Below, piece after piece: positions 10,617 to 20,480 of a stretch of 64,000 bases of DNA (within the stretch, counting starts at the first letter, position 1; each line of letters begins with the position of its first letter). The stretch comes from Delphinus delphis (Eukaryota; Chordata; Mammalia; Artiodactyla; Delphinidae), in the NCBI RefSeq assembly GCF_949987515.2, contig NC_082689.1:9043501-9107500 (forward strand), in the 5' to 3' direction. The translations under genes and the position numbers were made by a program. Under the pieces are notes generated by a model. It had not been told where the DNA came from and made no database searches. It saw only the letters and a list, made by a program, of their open reading frames with translations.

Positions 10617-12140
10617 AGTGTATCAGATATGATTCCCCTTGGTGAAGCAAGCATGTCTGGGGCGAGGTCCTAGGGGACAATGTTAGCCAGGAAGCTCGTG
10701 AGAATCCTCAGGGCCCTTGGGTATTCTCTGTGCTGTCCCCTGGCCTAGCACAGTGCCTGGGACTGAGGAGCCATTTTAAGAAGCTTAAGAATCTGTACTT
10801 ACTGTACAAAGTTGTGTCCTGGGTCATAAAAAATCTGATAAAGTTAGAAAGCTCATTAGAGGCAGGATGAGGGCATGGGTCATGCTGACTATATGACATG
10901 CAGCCAGGAGTCATATTAAACATGTTTATTCACCAGAACTACACTCTTTCTACAAGTATATTACTAAGCAGAATGGATTCTGGCTAAAAATCATCTCTGT
11001 GGATAGCAATGGTAGGACCTCTCTGGGCTCTGGCTCACTTATTATTTGAATAAAACCAGGGGACAGAGAGGTGGATTGACACTCATTGGGCTTTGAACTG
11101 TGCTTCCAGAACTGGGGTACAAACTCAGGCCACTAGGTAGTCAGTGGATTAGAATCTAACCTTGACCAATAGGGCTGTGATGGCTGGAAATGGGCTCTGG
11201 TCCAGGAGATCATGTGCATTGTCTTGGTGACATCCTCCGTAACACCAGCAATTCGAGAGGCCACAACCATTACAGAGTCCAGTTTTTCAGGGGCCTCTGG
11301 CATCCAAGGGGAATAGGGAGCCTTTAGAGTGTTCTTGGCCCTTGCCTGGACCTGAGTATATTCTGCCAGAAACCTCACATCTGGATGTGTCTGGGTTTCT
11401 GTCCTGGCAGAAGTACAGGCCTGTGTGCTGGCTCTTCCCCAGGGAACATGCTGAAGGGGTCATAATGGCAGAGCAAGCCTCCCCTGTCCCCTGTCCTCTG
11501 GAAGTCCCTACCCAATGGTACAGGACCTTGTCCAGGGGCTGCTGAATGCAACACTGGCCTGTTGCTGGTATCTGGTCATGCTGGAGGTTCTAGGAGTGCT
11601 AAGCTATAATTTATTTAGAATGGAGCACCTTCCTTGAGTTAGGCTGGCCTCTGCCAGCTCCTGTTATTTGGGCTCATATGATAAAGGTTTAGCTGAGAGG
11701 TTGCCTAGGCTAGCTGTTTGAAAACCCCGTCTTTGAAAGTTAAGTGCCCACTCTAAGTGACCAGGGCTGAGTTTTCCTGTCTCTGAGAGCTGTTTCCAGA
11801 TGCTGTCGTTAGCCTTTGAGGCCCAGTATGTCAGATTCTGTTAAGTTCATCTCTCCAAGCCTTAAAACCTCTTTTAATGTTATCTGTGTCCTGGGAGTTG
11901 GTTTCTCACAGAACTAGATTCTTTGAAAAATTGGCAACAGAGCAAAAGTTTTCTAGCAACATGGTGGCCCCGTATATACGTTTGGGAGGCTTCCAAGCCA
12001 GGCGGACATGGGTGGGCTGAGTTAGAATAGGCTTGGATGAGGGCAGATAAGATCGTGATTTGAGGAGGAGTTTTTGCTAATTTGGGGGTCCAAAGAATAT
12101 TCCTTTTATTCTGAGGAAGTCTGTTGACAGGATGGTAATG
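10617..12140. other. Unassigned DNA, 1.5 kb
   Basis: No repeat family is recognised. An 81-codon minus-strand frame (11133-11378) and a 67-codon plus-strand frame (11342-11545) overlap slightly on opposite strands and neither has a recognisable domain or good splice borders. Confidence 0.35.
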
Positions 12141-12150
12141 AAAAAGTGAG

Positions 12151-12365
12151 TTTTTTTGTTTGTTTTTTTTTTTGCGGTACGCAGTCCTCTCACTGTTGTG
12201 GCCTCTCCCGTTGCAGAGCACAGGCTCCGGATGCGCAGGCTCAGCGGCCATGGCTCACAGGCCCAGCCGCTCCACGGCATGTGGGATCTTCCCGGACCGG
12301 GGCACGAACCTGTGTCCCCTGCATCGGCAGGTGGACTCTCAACCCCTGTGCCACCAGGGAAGCCC
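12151..12365 (-). mobile_element. Short CHR-type SINE
   Basis: Full-length minus-strand copy: T-rich tail 12151-12173, then body to the inverted head ending GGGAAGCCC. Target duplication: AAAAGTGAGTTTTT (12142-12155) and AAAGGTGAGTTTTT (12366-12379), 13 of 14 identical. Several C-to-T type changes from the other copies (for example CGCAGTCC for CGCGGGCC) suggest CpG decay. Confidence 0.95.
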
Positions 12366-12379
12366 AAAGGTGAGTTTTT

Positions 12380-13638
12380 GAATACCTATGGCAACCAGAG
12401 AAATATTATTCCTGATGTATAAGAGTTTTGCCCCTTGAATGCAGAAACCTGGTCAAGTCAACCTTAAGTATTTTGCATATACATTTTGGGGGAGGGGACA
12501 CTGGCCCGCACGTAGTGTAAAGACAGGGTCCAGGAAATAACTGCGGGTCAGAACATCAGTCAAGTAGGGCTTTGCCCCTGACCAGGAGGCCTTGGAGGAC
12601 TACACCTGTGAGTCCTCAGAACCCACCTGGTGTGGTTCAGGCCTCAGAGTATCACCGAAGACCTGGACTGATCCCCACACGTCCAGAAGGCCTTCTCTGC
12701 TGGCCCACAGGCCCACATCTGAACTGTTTGTCCTCAGAATGTCCAGCTTAATGGATGGACTGGTTCCTCCAAATTGACTTCATGAATTGAAAATGATTGG
12801 AAGTGAGTCTCTTACTGTGACCACCTTGATAGCCACCATACAGGGTCTGGGCCTGGTGAGAAAAAATAGAGGCAGGGGTTTGAGGGCTCAAAGTACTTAC
12901 ATGGGATTTGTATGAATATGCAACCTAGTTATATCCTAGTTTCCCTTCCAGACTGATGTCTCCTGTCTTGGTGGACCCAGCCCCATTCAGGGCTGTCCTG
13001 TTTTAGCTGGAGCTCCCAGTTTTTCTTCTTTACAATGACATCAGTCCTTGCTGGGTGTGGTCAAGGATTTGCTAACTCCCCATTGTAAGTTTCTTCTAGG
13101 TTGTCCTGGACAGAAGACCTGAGCTTCAAAAGATGAATATACTCTTCAAACTCTGCGTCTTGTATAATCTGGTTGAAGGACACCTACCTAGGAGAGTGCT
13201 GGTTGCAGGAACTGGACGAGGCTCTATGTTCAAGTATCCAAGTGAGACTGAGACCAACGGTTTCCAGTTGGGTGGCGCCAGGAGCAGTGGGGCGTCCAAT
13301 ACGGGTTACAGACAGCAGCTGAGGAGCTTGTAGGTGTGCTCTCGGTGGCAGAGGGGAAGCCCAGTACAGGGACTCATCTGTGCTATCTGTCTATAGTGGT
13401 GTGAACCAGAGTTTAGAAGTCTCTTTGACACCCTGTAATTTGTCATGAAAAAGATCATAGTTACCTATGAAAGGTAGCCAGATCCTTTCTGTCCTTGATT
13501 TTAGGGTGAAGAGTTGGATCTTGATTTCTGTAAATGACATCTTTCTTGGGGGCTGGGAGGGGATAGTTGGGAAAGAGCATCTCTTAAGTTGAGGAAAGTG
13601 CATGATTCCCTTGGGTGGTTTGTCCATTTGGCTGGTGG

Positions 13639-13640
<2 letters not shown>
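12380..13640. other. Unassigned DNA
   Basis: No repeat family recognised. A plus-strand frame at 13133-13333 starts with a leucine-rich segment resembling a weak signal peptide, but it ends without conserved sequence and I do not call a gene. Confidence 0.35.

Positions 13641-13677
<37 letters not shown>
13641..13677. repeat. (GT)n microsatellite
   Basis: An uninterrupted GT run of about 18 units. It produces histidine-threonine repeats in three minus-strand frames, none of which is a gene. Confidence 0.97.
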
Positions 13678-13678
<1 letters not shown>

Positions 13679-14681
13679 TGCATACAGGTGAGTGAGTGTA
13701 TGTGAGAGTGAACATGAATGTGTATAAATGTGAGGGAGGTATAGCAGGAGGTGGCCTGTAACACTTGCACAGGAAGCTGACTGACCCACCCCAGGCAGTG
13801 CATGCTGGGCTGGTCAGAAAGGCAAGAAGATGTTCAGTTCTATTAACCTGTTGTCTTTTACCCATTTCTTTCCCTACCTCTCCAAAATGGGTTGAGTTTG
13901 GCAGGTAGGACAAGCCTCAATACAGGTATACCCGACCTCATACTGAAGGGTGACCAATGACCTCTGCCAGAAGAAGGATCCAGGGGTCAAAGCCTTCCAG
14001 GGACTAGAATGGAGACACCAAGCCCTCACTCAAGCATCAGCCTGGGCTGGAATCTGGCCTTCCCAAGATCCTGTGACGGTGGAAGAGAGCTCAGGGAAGT
14101 TGCCGGCTACTGTGGTTTAGTCCCACTGATTCCAGAAAGAATTGTTCAGACCTAGAATGAAGAAGACTCTCTCCAGTCCAGGCATGGTCTGAGTGACAAT
14201 GCACCATGGTACATGCCCAGATTGGTGCAGCTAGATGCAGCTGATGGACTTGGCACCCGGCCTCCACTTGCCATCAGGGCCTCCAAGAAGGAACTGCAAT
14301 ATCTCCGGCTATTTTAGGAGTGATACAGAAGATGTTATTTGTATTGCCACGGCGTCTGAGGAACGGTACATAAGGTACGTTAAGTGTCCTGGAGATGGCC
14401 CAGAGCAAATTCATCAAACTGAAACTTGATTTCTTCCAGGCTGAGGATCTGTGTGTATAGTCTCGGTGTGGCTTCTGCAAACCCCAGTGCATCCAGCCAT
14501 ACCAATTCCATATTCACAGCACACTCTACTAGCCACTCCCAGGATCATGCAAGTAAATTTCCAGTCATTTGTGGAACCAGCCAGGGATAGGGACAGACTA
14601 TGCCGTAGACAAGTTTCATATGAAAAGAGATAAAAATTATTTTCAAAATATATAAAGTATCAACACTGTAACATCTTCATT
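13678..14681. other. Unassigned DNA
   Basis: About 1 kb with no recognised repeat. Short frames at 14235-14429 (+) and 14274-14492 (-) are mutually antisense and lack known domains. Confidence 0.35.
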
Positions 14682-14694
14682 AAAAGTGTTTGTA

Positions 14695-14914
14695 GGGCTT
14701 CCCTGGTGGCGCAGTGGTTGGGAGTCCGCCTGCCGGTGCAGGGGACACGGGTTCGTGCCCTGGTCCGGGAGGATCCCACGTGCTGCGGAGCGGCTGGGCC
14801 CGTGGGCCGTGGCTGCTGAGGCTGCGCATCCGGAGCCTGTGCTCCGCAACGGGAGAGGCCACAGCAGTGAGAGGCCTGCGTACCGCAACAACAACAACAA
14901 CAACAACAACAACA
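14695..14914 (+). mobile_element. Short CHR-type SINE with (AAC)n tail
   Basis: Full-length plus-strand copy. The tail is a pure CAA/AAC repeat (14887-14914), unlike the plain A tails of other copies. The target duplication AAAAGTGTTTGTA is perfect (14682-14694 and 14915-14927). Pol III-like box A (TGGCGCAGTGG) and box B (GGTTCGTGCCC) are intact. Confidence 0.97.
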
Positions 14915-14927
14915 AAAAGTGTTTGTA

Positions 14928-15595
14928 ATCTCTTTGTAGATCTAAGTTGATCCAAGTGTTCAGTAGCCCAGGCCTCTTTTACAGTGATTACATCGCAAAC
15001 CACGTCAGAGCACAGGCCAGATTATGGGTAGAGGAGGTACCGCTAAAAACATAAAATCCCATCAAGTTCACCAATAATCATTACATGCTCTCATTCAAAT
15101 TACCAAGCAAATAAGCTCTAACACTATGGAATGTTTTAAATTAAAATTACATTAAAACAGCCCAATTTCTATCTCACTGTTTCAAATGTAAGTTCCATCA
15201 CTGACTGTTTTAACAAAAATGATCTCTAAAGAAAAGTCATCTTGATTAAATTAAAGGACAAATTGCATCATAGAAAGTATTTCTAAGCATGTTGCTATTT
15301 GCCAAGCTATCTTATGATAAAAAACTCAGTTCTGCATTTTTGTATGATCTATATTTTCTAAATATAAACCTGTTATACAACTTTATACTTTCCTTGAGTG
15401 GAATTGGGCACACTTACACAATTGTATGCTGAATTATAAACAAAACTGAGCATTTTCACATTTGCTCTATTCAGCCATAAAGGTAACATAACAGTTGGCA
15501 ATTCTACCATTAAAGTAATTCATTAATAATTCCCTTCTCCTAAGATAATGAATGTCCTGAGTCACTACTTACACAAGTTTCTCTATAAGCTTATT
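14928..15595. other. Unassigned AT-rich DNA
   Basis: A/T-rich sequence with no recognised repeat or gene. It could be noncoding unique DNA. The even, low-CpG composition gives no further hint. Confidence 0.4.
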
Positions 15596-15603
15596 TATCT
15601 CGA

Positions 15604-15816
15604 TTTTTTTTTTTTCTTTCTTTTGCGGTACGCGGGCCTCTCACTGTTGTGGCCTCTTCCGTTGCGGAGCACAGGCTCCGGACGCGCAGGCTCAGCGGCC
15701 ATGGCTCACGGGCCCAGCCGCTCTGCGGCATGTGGGATCTTCCCGGACCGGGTCACGAACCCGTGTCCCCTGCGTCGGCAGGCGGACTCCCAACCACTGC
15801 GCCACCAGGGAAGCCC
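15604..15816 (-). mobile_element. Short CHR-type SINE
   Basis: Full-length minus-strand copy with an interrupted T tail (15604-15624). Target duplication TATCTCGATTTTT (15596-15608) and TATCTTGATGTTT (15818-15830), 11 of 13 matching. It lies 689 bp from the opposite-strand copy at 14695-14914, forming an inverted pair. Confidence 0.95.
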
Positions 15817-15830
15817 CTATCTTGATGTTT

Positions 15831-16581
15831 TAATGTCTTTCCCTGATTCTTATAATTGGGACCTGTAAAACCATAAACATTTGACATCCTGCAGAACTTT
15901 TCCAGATCAGTGCAGATCAAACCCTGATTTTACTTTAAATATTACCCTGCTCCATTAAGCAATGAAATTCTTTCCTAAAAGCCATTTCGAAAAGCACACT
16001 AAACATTCAAATCTTAAAGTCAAATACAAATACCCAGATACTCACACACTAACAAAATTTTAACAAAACTGATACAATTCATACTGAACCAATCATCTGG
16101 GTGTGGGGTGAATGAGGGCAGAGGGAGCTGGGTTCTACCGCGGGTAAATGCAGGCGTTCCTTCCAGATCTACTGCCGTGTACCTAACAGTGTTCCTTCCT
16201 TTCTTTAAAGATTGATAGGGAGCTTTGCACCAAACAACGGTCTCTCTCTTCCGGTTAAAAAGAAGAAAGGAAAGAAAAAGTCTTAGATTTTCAACTTCCA
16301 ACTTTACAGTAACCAAAGCTTATGGCTTCTCAACTCTTCCAGGTCTGGCGGAGCTTAGCCTCTGGTTCTCTAAGGCTCAGGAAGATTTGTTCTGCATGTT
16401 CTTCTTTGCTCCTTGCTGAGTCATTCGTGAGGCTCGATCACTTCATCTGAGCTCATTTGCCTTTCCCAGGCTTGGAACCGGCATCACTCACATTTCAGTT
16501 GCCACTGTAAAGTTCCAAGGAGACGATCGATTATTACTTCACTTTTAATTTCTCCTCCTGTTAATCCCTCTCTGTTTTCTA
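15831..16581. other. Unassigned DNA
   Basis: No repeat recognised. A 98-codon minus-strand frame (16020-16316) has no identifiable domain. Confidence 0.35.
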
Positions 16582-16609
16582 CCCCTGCCCCCCCCACAGC
16601 CCCGCACCC
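16582..16609 (-). other. G-quadruplex motif (minus strand)
   Basis: C-tracts of 4, 8, 4 and 3 are separated by TG, ACAG and GCA on the plus strand. The minus strand therefore fits the G3+N1-7 four-tract rule with short loops. Confidence 0.7.
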
Positions 16610-16802
16610 GTCTTCTAGTCTGTATTCCAGTCCTGCCTACACATCAGAGCACTTCCCCCAACAAGCCGTGCAAGGGCACCTCCTAAGGCCCGTAATGACA
16701 GTTGTGCAGAGTCTGAGGGTAGGAATCAAACAATTCACAAAGACTTTAAGACTGTTTTTTAAAATCTTGAAGGGATAGTATTAAAATCGCAAATTTTTTG
16801 GA

Positions 16803-17155
16803 AACTACTCTGCACAGGTCCTGTGCCAGAGGCTTCACCTATGTGATTGCTGATCCTAAAGCAAAAGGGAAATGCTGCACTTCATCAAATCAAATGCTAC
16901 TCTGTGTAACATTAAGGACAAAGAAACCCCAACAACACCTTGTCAGCTGTGTTGTAACCTGACACTGATTGCAGATTGCATCCTAATTTCAGAGATGTTA
17001 AAATGTGAAGGAAAAAAAAAGTGCGTCTTAGACTTGATGGTGAGGAATTGTACAGAGAAAACTGACGCTCAGAGAGGCTGGGTAATGTGGCCAGAACCAC
17101 AGAGCTAATCAGAGGCAGAGCTGGCTTTAGATTGTGCCAGAGTCCATTGCCTCTC
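16803..17155 (-). mobile_element. MIR SINE, antisense, split by extra sequence
   Basis: The left part (16803-16862) has 'tcctgtgccagaggcttcac' and the right part (17040-17155) has 'actgacgctcagagaggctggg' in part and 'cacagagctaatcagaggcag', the antisense MIR core ('...ctgaggctcagagaggttaag...'). About 170 bp between them do not match MIR and may be an old insertion. Confidence 0.6.
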
Positions 17156-17319
17156 CAGACGTTTGAAGGCTTTTTCTCCTGACTGGTTTCCTTTTCCTTG
17201 CCTGCCTGTGTCTCAGGAACCAGTCCCTAAGCCATCTGTCCTGGATAAAAGAGCCTCTGCTTTCAGACAACTGACAGAGCTAAAGCAAGTGTCCTTTTGA
17301 GACTGCGTCCCCTCCTCAC

Positions 17320-17560
17320 GGTGCCTAATTATAGAGACTGCCCATTCTGCTGTCGCTAGGTTATTTTTGGCAGGGGGAGGGTGGGAGGGGAAGGAGTGAT
17401 GGCCATGCAGGCTTCCCCTTCTCCCCCAGCTACTGGCTTCTTTATCTCTTACCCTGAGGCAGCAGCGGAGGGGCCATGGTCCTTGCCAAGTGGATTAATA
17501 AAAGCTGATTTAGGGGGCTAGAAGCTGCTGGGGAAATCTACCCACCCCTCTCCTTATCAG
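17320..17560. promoter_or_regulatory. Candidate regulatory block with G4 and homeodomain-type sites
   Basis: There is no repeat here. The block holds TAATTATA (17326-17333), a tight G-quadruplex motif at 17373-17390 (GGGGG-A-GGG-T-GGG-A-GGGG, all loops one base) and GGATTAATA (17492-17500). The density of such motifs in a repeat-free stretch is suggestive of an enhancer, but function is inferred only from motif content. Confidence 0.3.
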
Positions 17561-17714
17561 GTCTTCTCGCCCTACTCCATCAAAATGTGCTGCCCCTCTG
17601 ATCCCAAACTCAACATCACCCCTTAGACTTCAAAGTTTTGTTTCCCTCCGAACTGATGTCCTGTGTCTCCCGAGATGAACTCCCACCTGCCGAGGCTACT
17701 TCCCACTTACTTGT

Positions 17715-17890
17715 TTATTCATTGGATGATTTAATAAATATTTAGTGAGCACCCACTACACAGTACTCTGAAAATGAGTGATAAGCCAGCGCACGCACGG
17801 TTCCTGCCCTCTTGGGGTTCACAGCCTAATGCGGGAGACGGTTGTCATCAAAGAAGCTTGTAAATTACTGGAGAATGACAAGTGTGATAA
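17715..17890 (-). mobile_element. L2 3' end, antisense
   Basis: It begins 'ttattcattggatgatttaa' and 'taaatatttagtgagcaccc', and continues 'gttcctgccctcttggggtt', the antisense order of the L2 terminus ('...aaggtccctgccctcatggagctt...'). Confidence 0.65.
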
Positions 17891-18289
17891 AAGTTTCTCA
17901 GGAAGAGCTGCAGCTGAGCTAGCACTCCCCCGGTATCCTGTGTGCTCCCCTGCATTTCCCAACACCCCCGCTCTTGCAGTTTCAGTTGGGCCCAAGTGAT
18001 TAATTCTGGCCAAGGACCATGAGTGGACATGGTGTGTATCACCTCCAGGGAAAGACTTGAAGAGCTGAGGTGCATCTCTTTCAACTCTCTTTGTTCTGTT
18101 TTGATGACCGTGGGCACCATGTAGATGGTGGAGCTACAGGGTTAAGGGGTCTACCCAACCCACACTGAACATTACATTTAGGGGAAATAAGCCTCTATTG
18201 TGCTTGTCCACTGAGACCTTGGTTTGACCCCGTAGCTAGTGGTAATTGCCTTCACAGAATCACATGTTCCTGTGAGGGAAAACAGGGAG
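17891..18289. other. Unassigned DNA
   Basis: No feature recognised. It may hold diverged L2 linking the pieces on either side. Confidence 0.35.
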
Positions 18290-18450
18290 ACAACTGACCA
18301 GGCAAAGAGCCGGGAAAGGCATCCTTAGGAAAGTGACATTTAGGTCAGGGTCCAAAGGAAGAGTGGGAATGAACTTGGAGAACACTGTGTGTGTGTTGGG
18401 GGGAGCATTCCAGACAAACTCACAGCCTGTGCAAAGGCCCTGTATACATT
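18290..18450 (-). mobile_element. L2 3' UTR piece, antisense
   Basis: 'aggaaagtgacatttaggtc' (18328-18347) and 'gagcattccagacaaactc' followed by 'cctgtgcaaaggccctgta' are the antisense forms of the L2 3' blocks 'cagctcaaatgtcacctcct' and 'cagggcctttgcac'. Confidence 0.65.
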
Positions 18451-18590
18451 TCAGTCCTTATCTTCCTGGGTCACTTTGTTGATGTGACATGGTGACCACA
18501 CTCTCATTTTTCAGACTTCTCACTTCCTTGGCTTCCAAGACAGCCTCTCGCCTGGCTCCTCCTAGTCAATCAACCAATTCTTCCAAGACT

Positions 18591-18797
18591 TTTTTTTTTT
18601 TTTTTGCTGTACGCGGGCCTCTCACTGCTGTGGCCTCTTCCATTGTGGAGCACAGGCTCCGGATGCGCAGGCTCAGCGGCCATGGCTCACGGGCCCAGCC
18701 GCTCCACGGCATGTGGGATCTTCCCGGACCAGGGCACGAACCCGCGTCCCCTGCATCTGCAGGCGGACTCTCAGCCACTGCGCCACCAGGGAAGCCC
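18591..18797 (-). mobile_element. Short CHR-type SINE
   Basis: Full-length minus-strand copy with a 15-base T tail. The target duplication TCTTCCAAGACT is perfect (18579-18590 and 18798-18809), so the insertion is recent. Confidence 0.97.
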
Positions 18798-18809
18798 TCT
18801 TCCAAGACT

Positions 18810-19325
18810 CTTTGATGGAGGCTCTGGATCTTAAGACCCGAGTCTTGCTCCTTGGAGTTCTATGCTCGGCGTGGTGCTCTTTTCCCTCCTCTTCTGTGTC
18901 ATTTCTCATCCATCTAAGAATTTCTTTCACTTCTATGTTACCAATGCTCTGATAGATATTGATATCTTTAGCCCTGATACTGCCTGTAAAGGTTAAAAAA
19001 AGTATTCTATCACATACGGATTGCATTTCTTGCTCCTCCATGAACATGGCTGACCACCACGTCCCAGTTCCTCGGGGTATGTACCCGCAGGTCTCAGCTC
19101 CTGCTCTTTCTTCAGTCTCACTCACTGTCTAGTCATTGCAGACTCCAGTACATGCCATGTTGCCTCAGGTGTCTCTTCTCATTCTTACTCATCCTCAGTG
19201 CTCACCTTAGGCATTACCTCTCTGCCAGGAACCTTTGCCCGTCTGGCATCCTCAGGCAGAGCCATGTGCTGCCCTTCTGGGCATGCCTCCATCGCTGCAT
19301 GTAACACAGCACCTCAGACCCAGCC
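18810..19325. other. Unassigned DNA
   Basis: No feature recognised with confidence. A weak L2-like pyrimidine-rich piece may lie near 19140-19250. Confidence 0.35.
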
Positions 19326-19401
19326 GCTCTCTCTCCCTCTCTCTGTCTCTCTGTCTCTCTGTCTCTCTCCACCTCTCTGTCTCTGTCTCTCTCTCTCTCA
19401 C
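19326..19401. repeat. (TC)n-rich low-complexity tract
   Basis: Interrupted CTCTCTGT/CTCTCC repeats over about 75 bases. It encodes Ser-Leu-Ser runs in plus frames and Arg-Glu runs in a minus frame, all artefacts. Confidence 0.95.
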
Positions 19402-20254
19402 GGCCCCCACCCCTCTGCACACTTGTTACACTCTCCCCAAGACAGCTGGGAAGCTTTGCCTTTGCATGTGGCACTGACCCCAGCCTATGTCACCTCCCAG
19501 CTGCAGGGTCCACGAGCCAGCTTCTAAGCAGCAGCACCTCTGGGACTCGGGACTCACTTCTGCATCCCCAGGAGAAAGTGATTGGGCCACTTTGGGTAAG
19601 GGATGATCCATGGGCAAATTAGAGTTGGGGGTAGGAAAGGGACCTCTTGGAGCTGTGGCCAGCAAGGAAATGATACGCATCTCTGGTAGAGCTGATTTAA
19701 AAAATAAACCATGAAAGGAAACTTCTAGAAAGAAGCACTAAAGCTGGGTCCTCTTCCGCATGTCCTGAGCTAGCCTCTTTGAGTAGCTCCTGTGAAGCTA
19801 CCTGGGCGGGGCCTTCTTCTGATGCATCGGAGCGTTAATGCTACATTGTGATTCACATGTTTGTTGAAAATCAGAATTTTGTGTCCATTGATTCTTTGCC
19901 TGAAGTCCTCTTCTATAAGGGTTCACAGAAATGATATTGGCTGGATCCCCAGAATTGGCTTCAAGAGAGCCTGAGCTAATGTTCCTTGGGTGGTCCCAGG
20001 GTCATGTGGAGGCTGTGTCTTGACTTTCCCCAGGCCCTCACGCCTTGGAGACTGGCTGGTGATCACGGATTCAGATACTCAGGGGATCTGGGTGCTCTCA
20101 AGGGGCAAGTGGCCATGCCTGTGACAGCACTGGGGAAAAGGACCAGTCAGCAGGATGCCCGGCTAGGCCTGGAGCCCCAAGGAGAAACCCAACCAAATGG
20201 CCGTCCCCCAGGAGCACGTAGCGAGAGATACACATAAATGACCCCCTGATACTT
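19402..20254. other. Unassigned DNA
   Basis: About 850 bp without a recognised repeat. An 83-codon plus frame (19986-20237) shows no domain. Confidence 0.35.
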
Positions 20255-20480
20255 CATCCCTTTTGCTGCTTTGTGTATCTTCATAGAACTCTAAATCTGA
20301 CATGCCATGTAGTTTACTTATTTATTTAATTTATGTTTGTTTCCCTCCCATACACTCTGAAATGCAGATGCCATAAGGGTGGGGATTTTTGTTTGTTTGT
20401 TTCTTTTGTTCACTGCTACACCCATAGGGCTGAGGGCAGGTGCATAGTAGATACTTAAGTATTTGTTGAAGGAATGAAGT
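20255..20480 (+). mobile_element. L2 3' end
   Basis: Sense L2 3' UTR: 'ttcatagaactctaaatctg', 'gccataagggtggggattttt', 'gttcactgctacacccatag' in order, ending 'gtgcatagtagatacttaag' and TATTTGTTGAAGGAATGAA. These match the L2 terminal blocks and its ATGAATG-type tail. Confidence 0.8.

Noticed and set aside
12156..12422. Repeated proline/arginine-rich frames with the same peptide pattern (for example HRLRMRRLSGHGS) at eleven places in the window
   Set aside because: They are antisense or sense frames of the CHR-type SINE. The similarity comes from the repeat, not from a gene family.
13391..13789. His-Thr repeat protein on the minus strand
   Set aside because: It is a translation of the (GT)n microsatellite.
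14695..14760. tRNA-like sequence with box A and box B
   Set aside because: It is the tRNA-derived head of a SINE. It lacks a foldable acceptor stem and anticodon arm of a real tRNA gene.
19214..19527. Ser-Leu repeat (plus) and Arg-Glu repeat (minus) frames
   Set aside because: They come from the (TC)n low-complexity tract.
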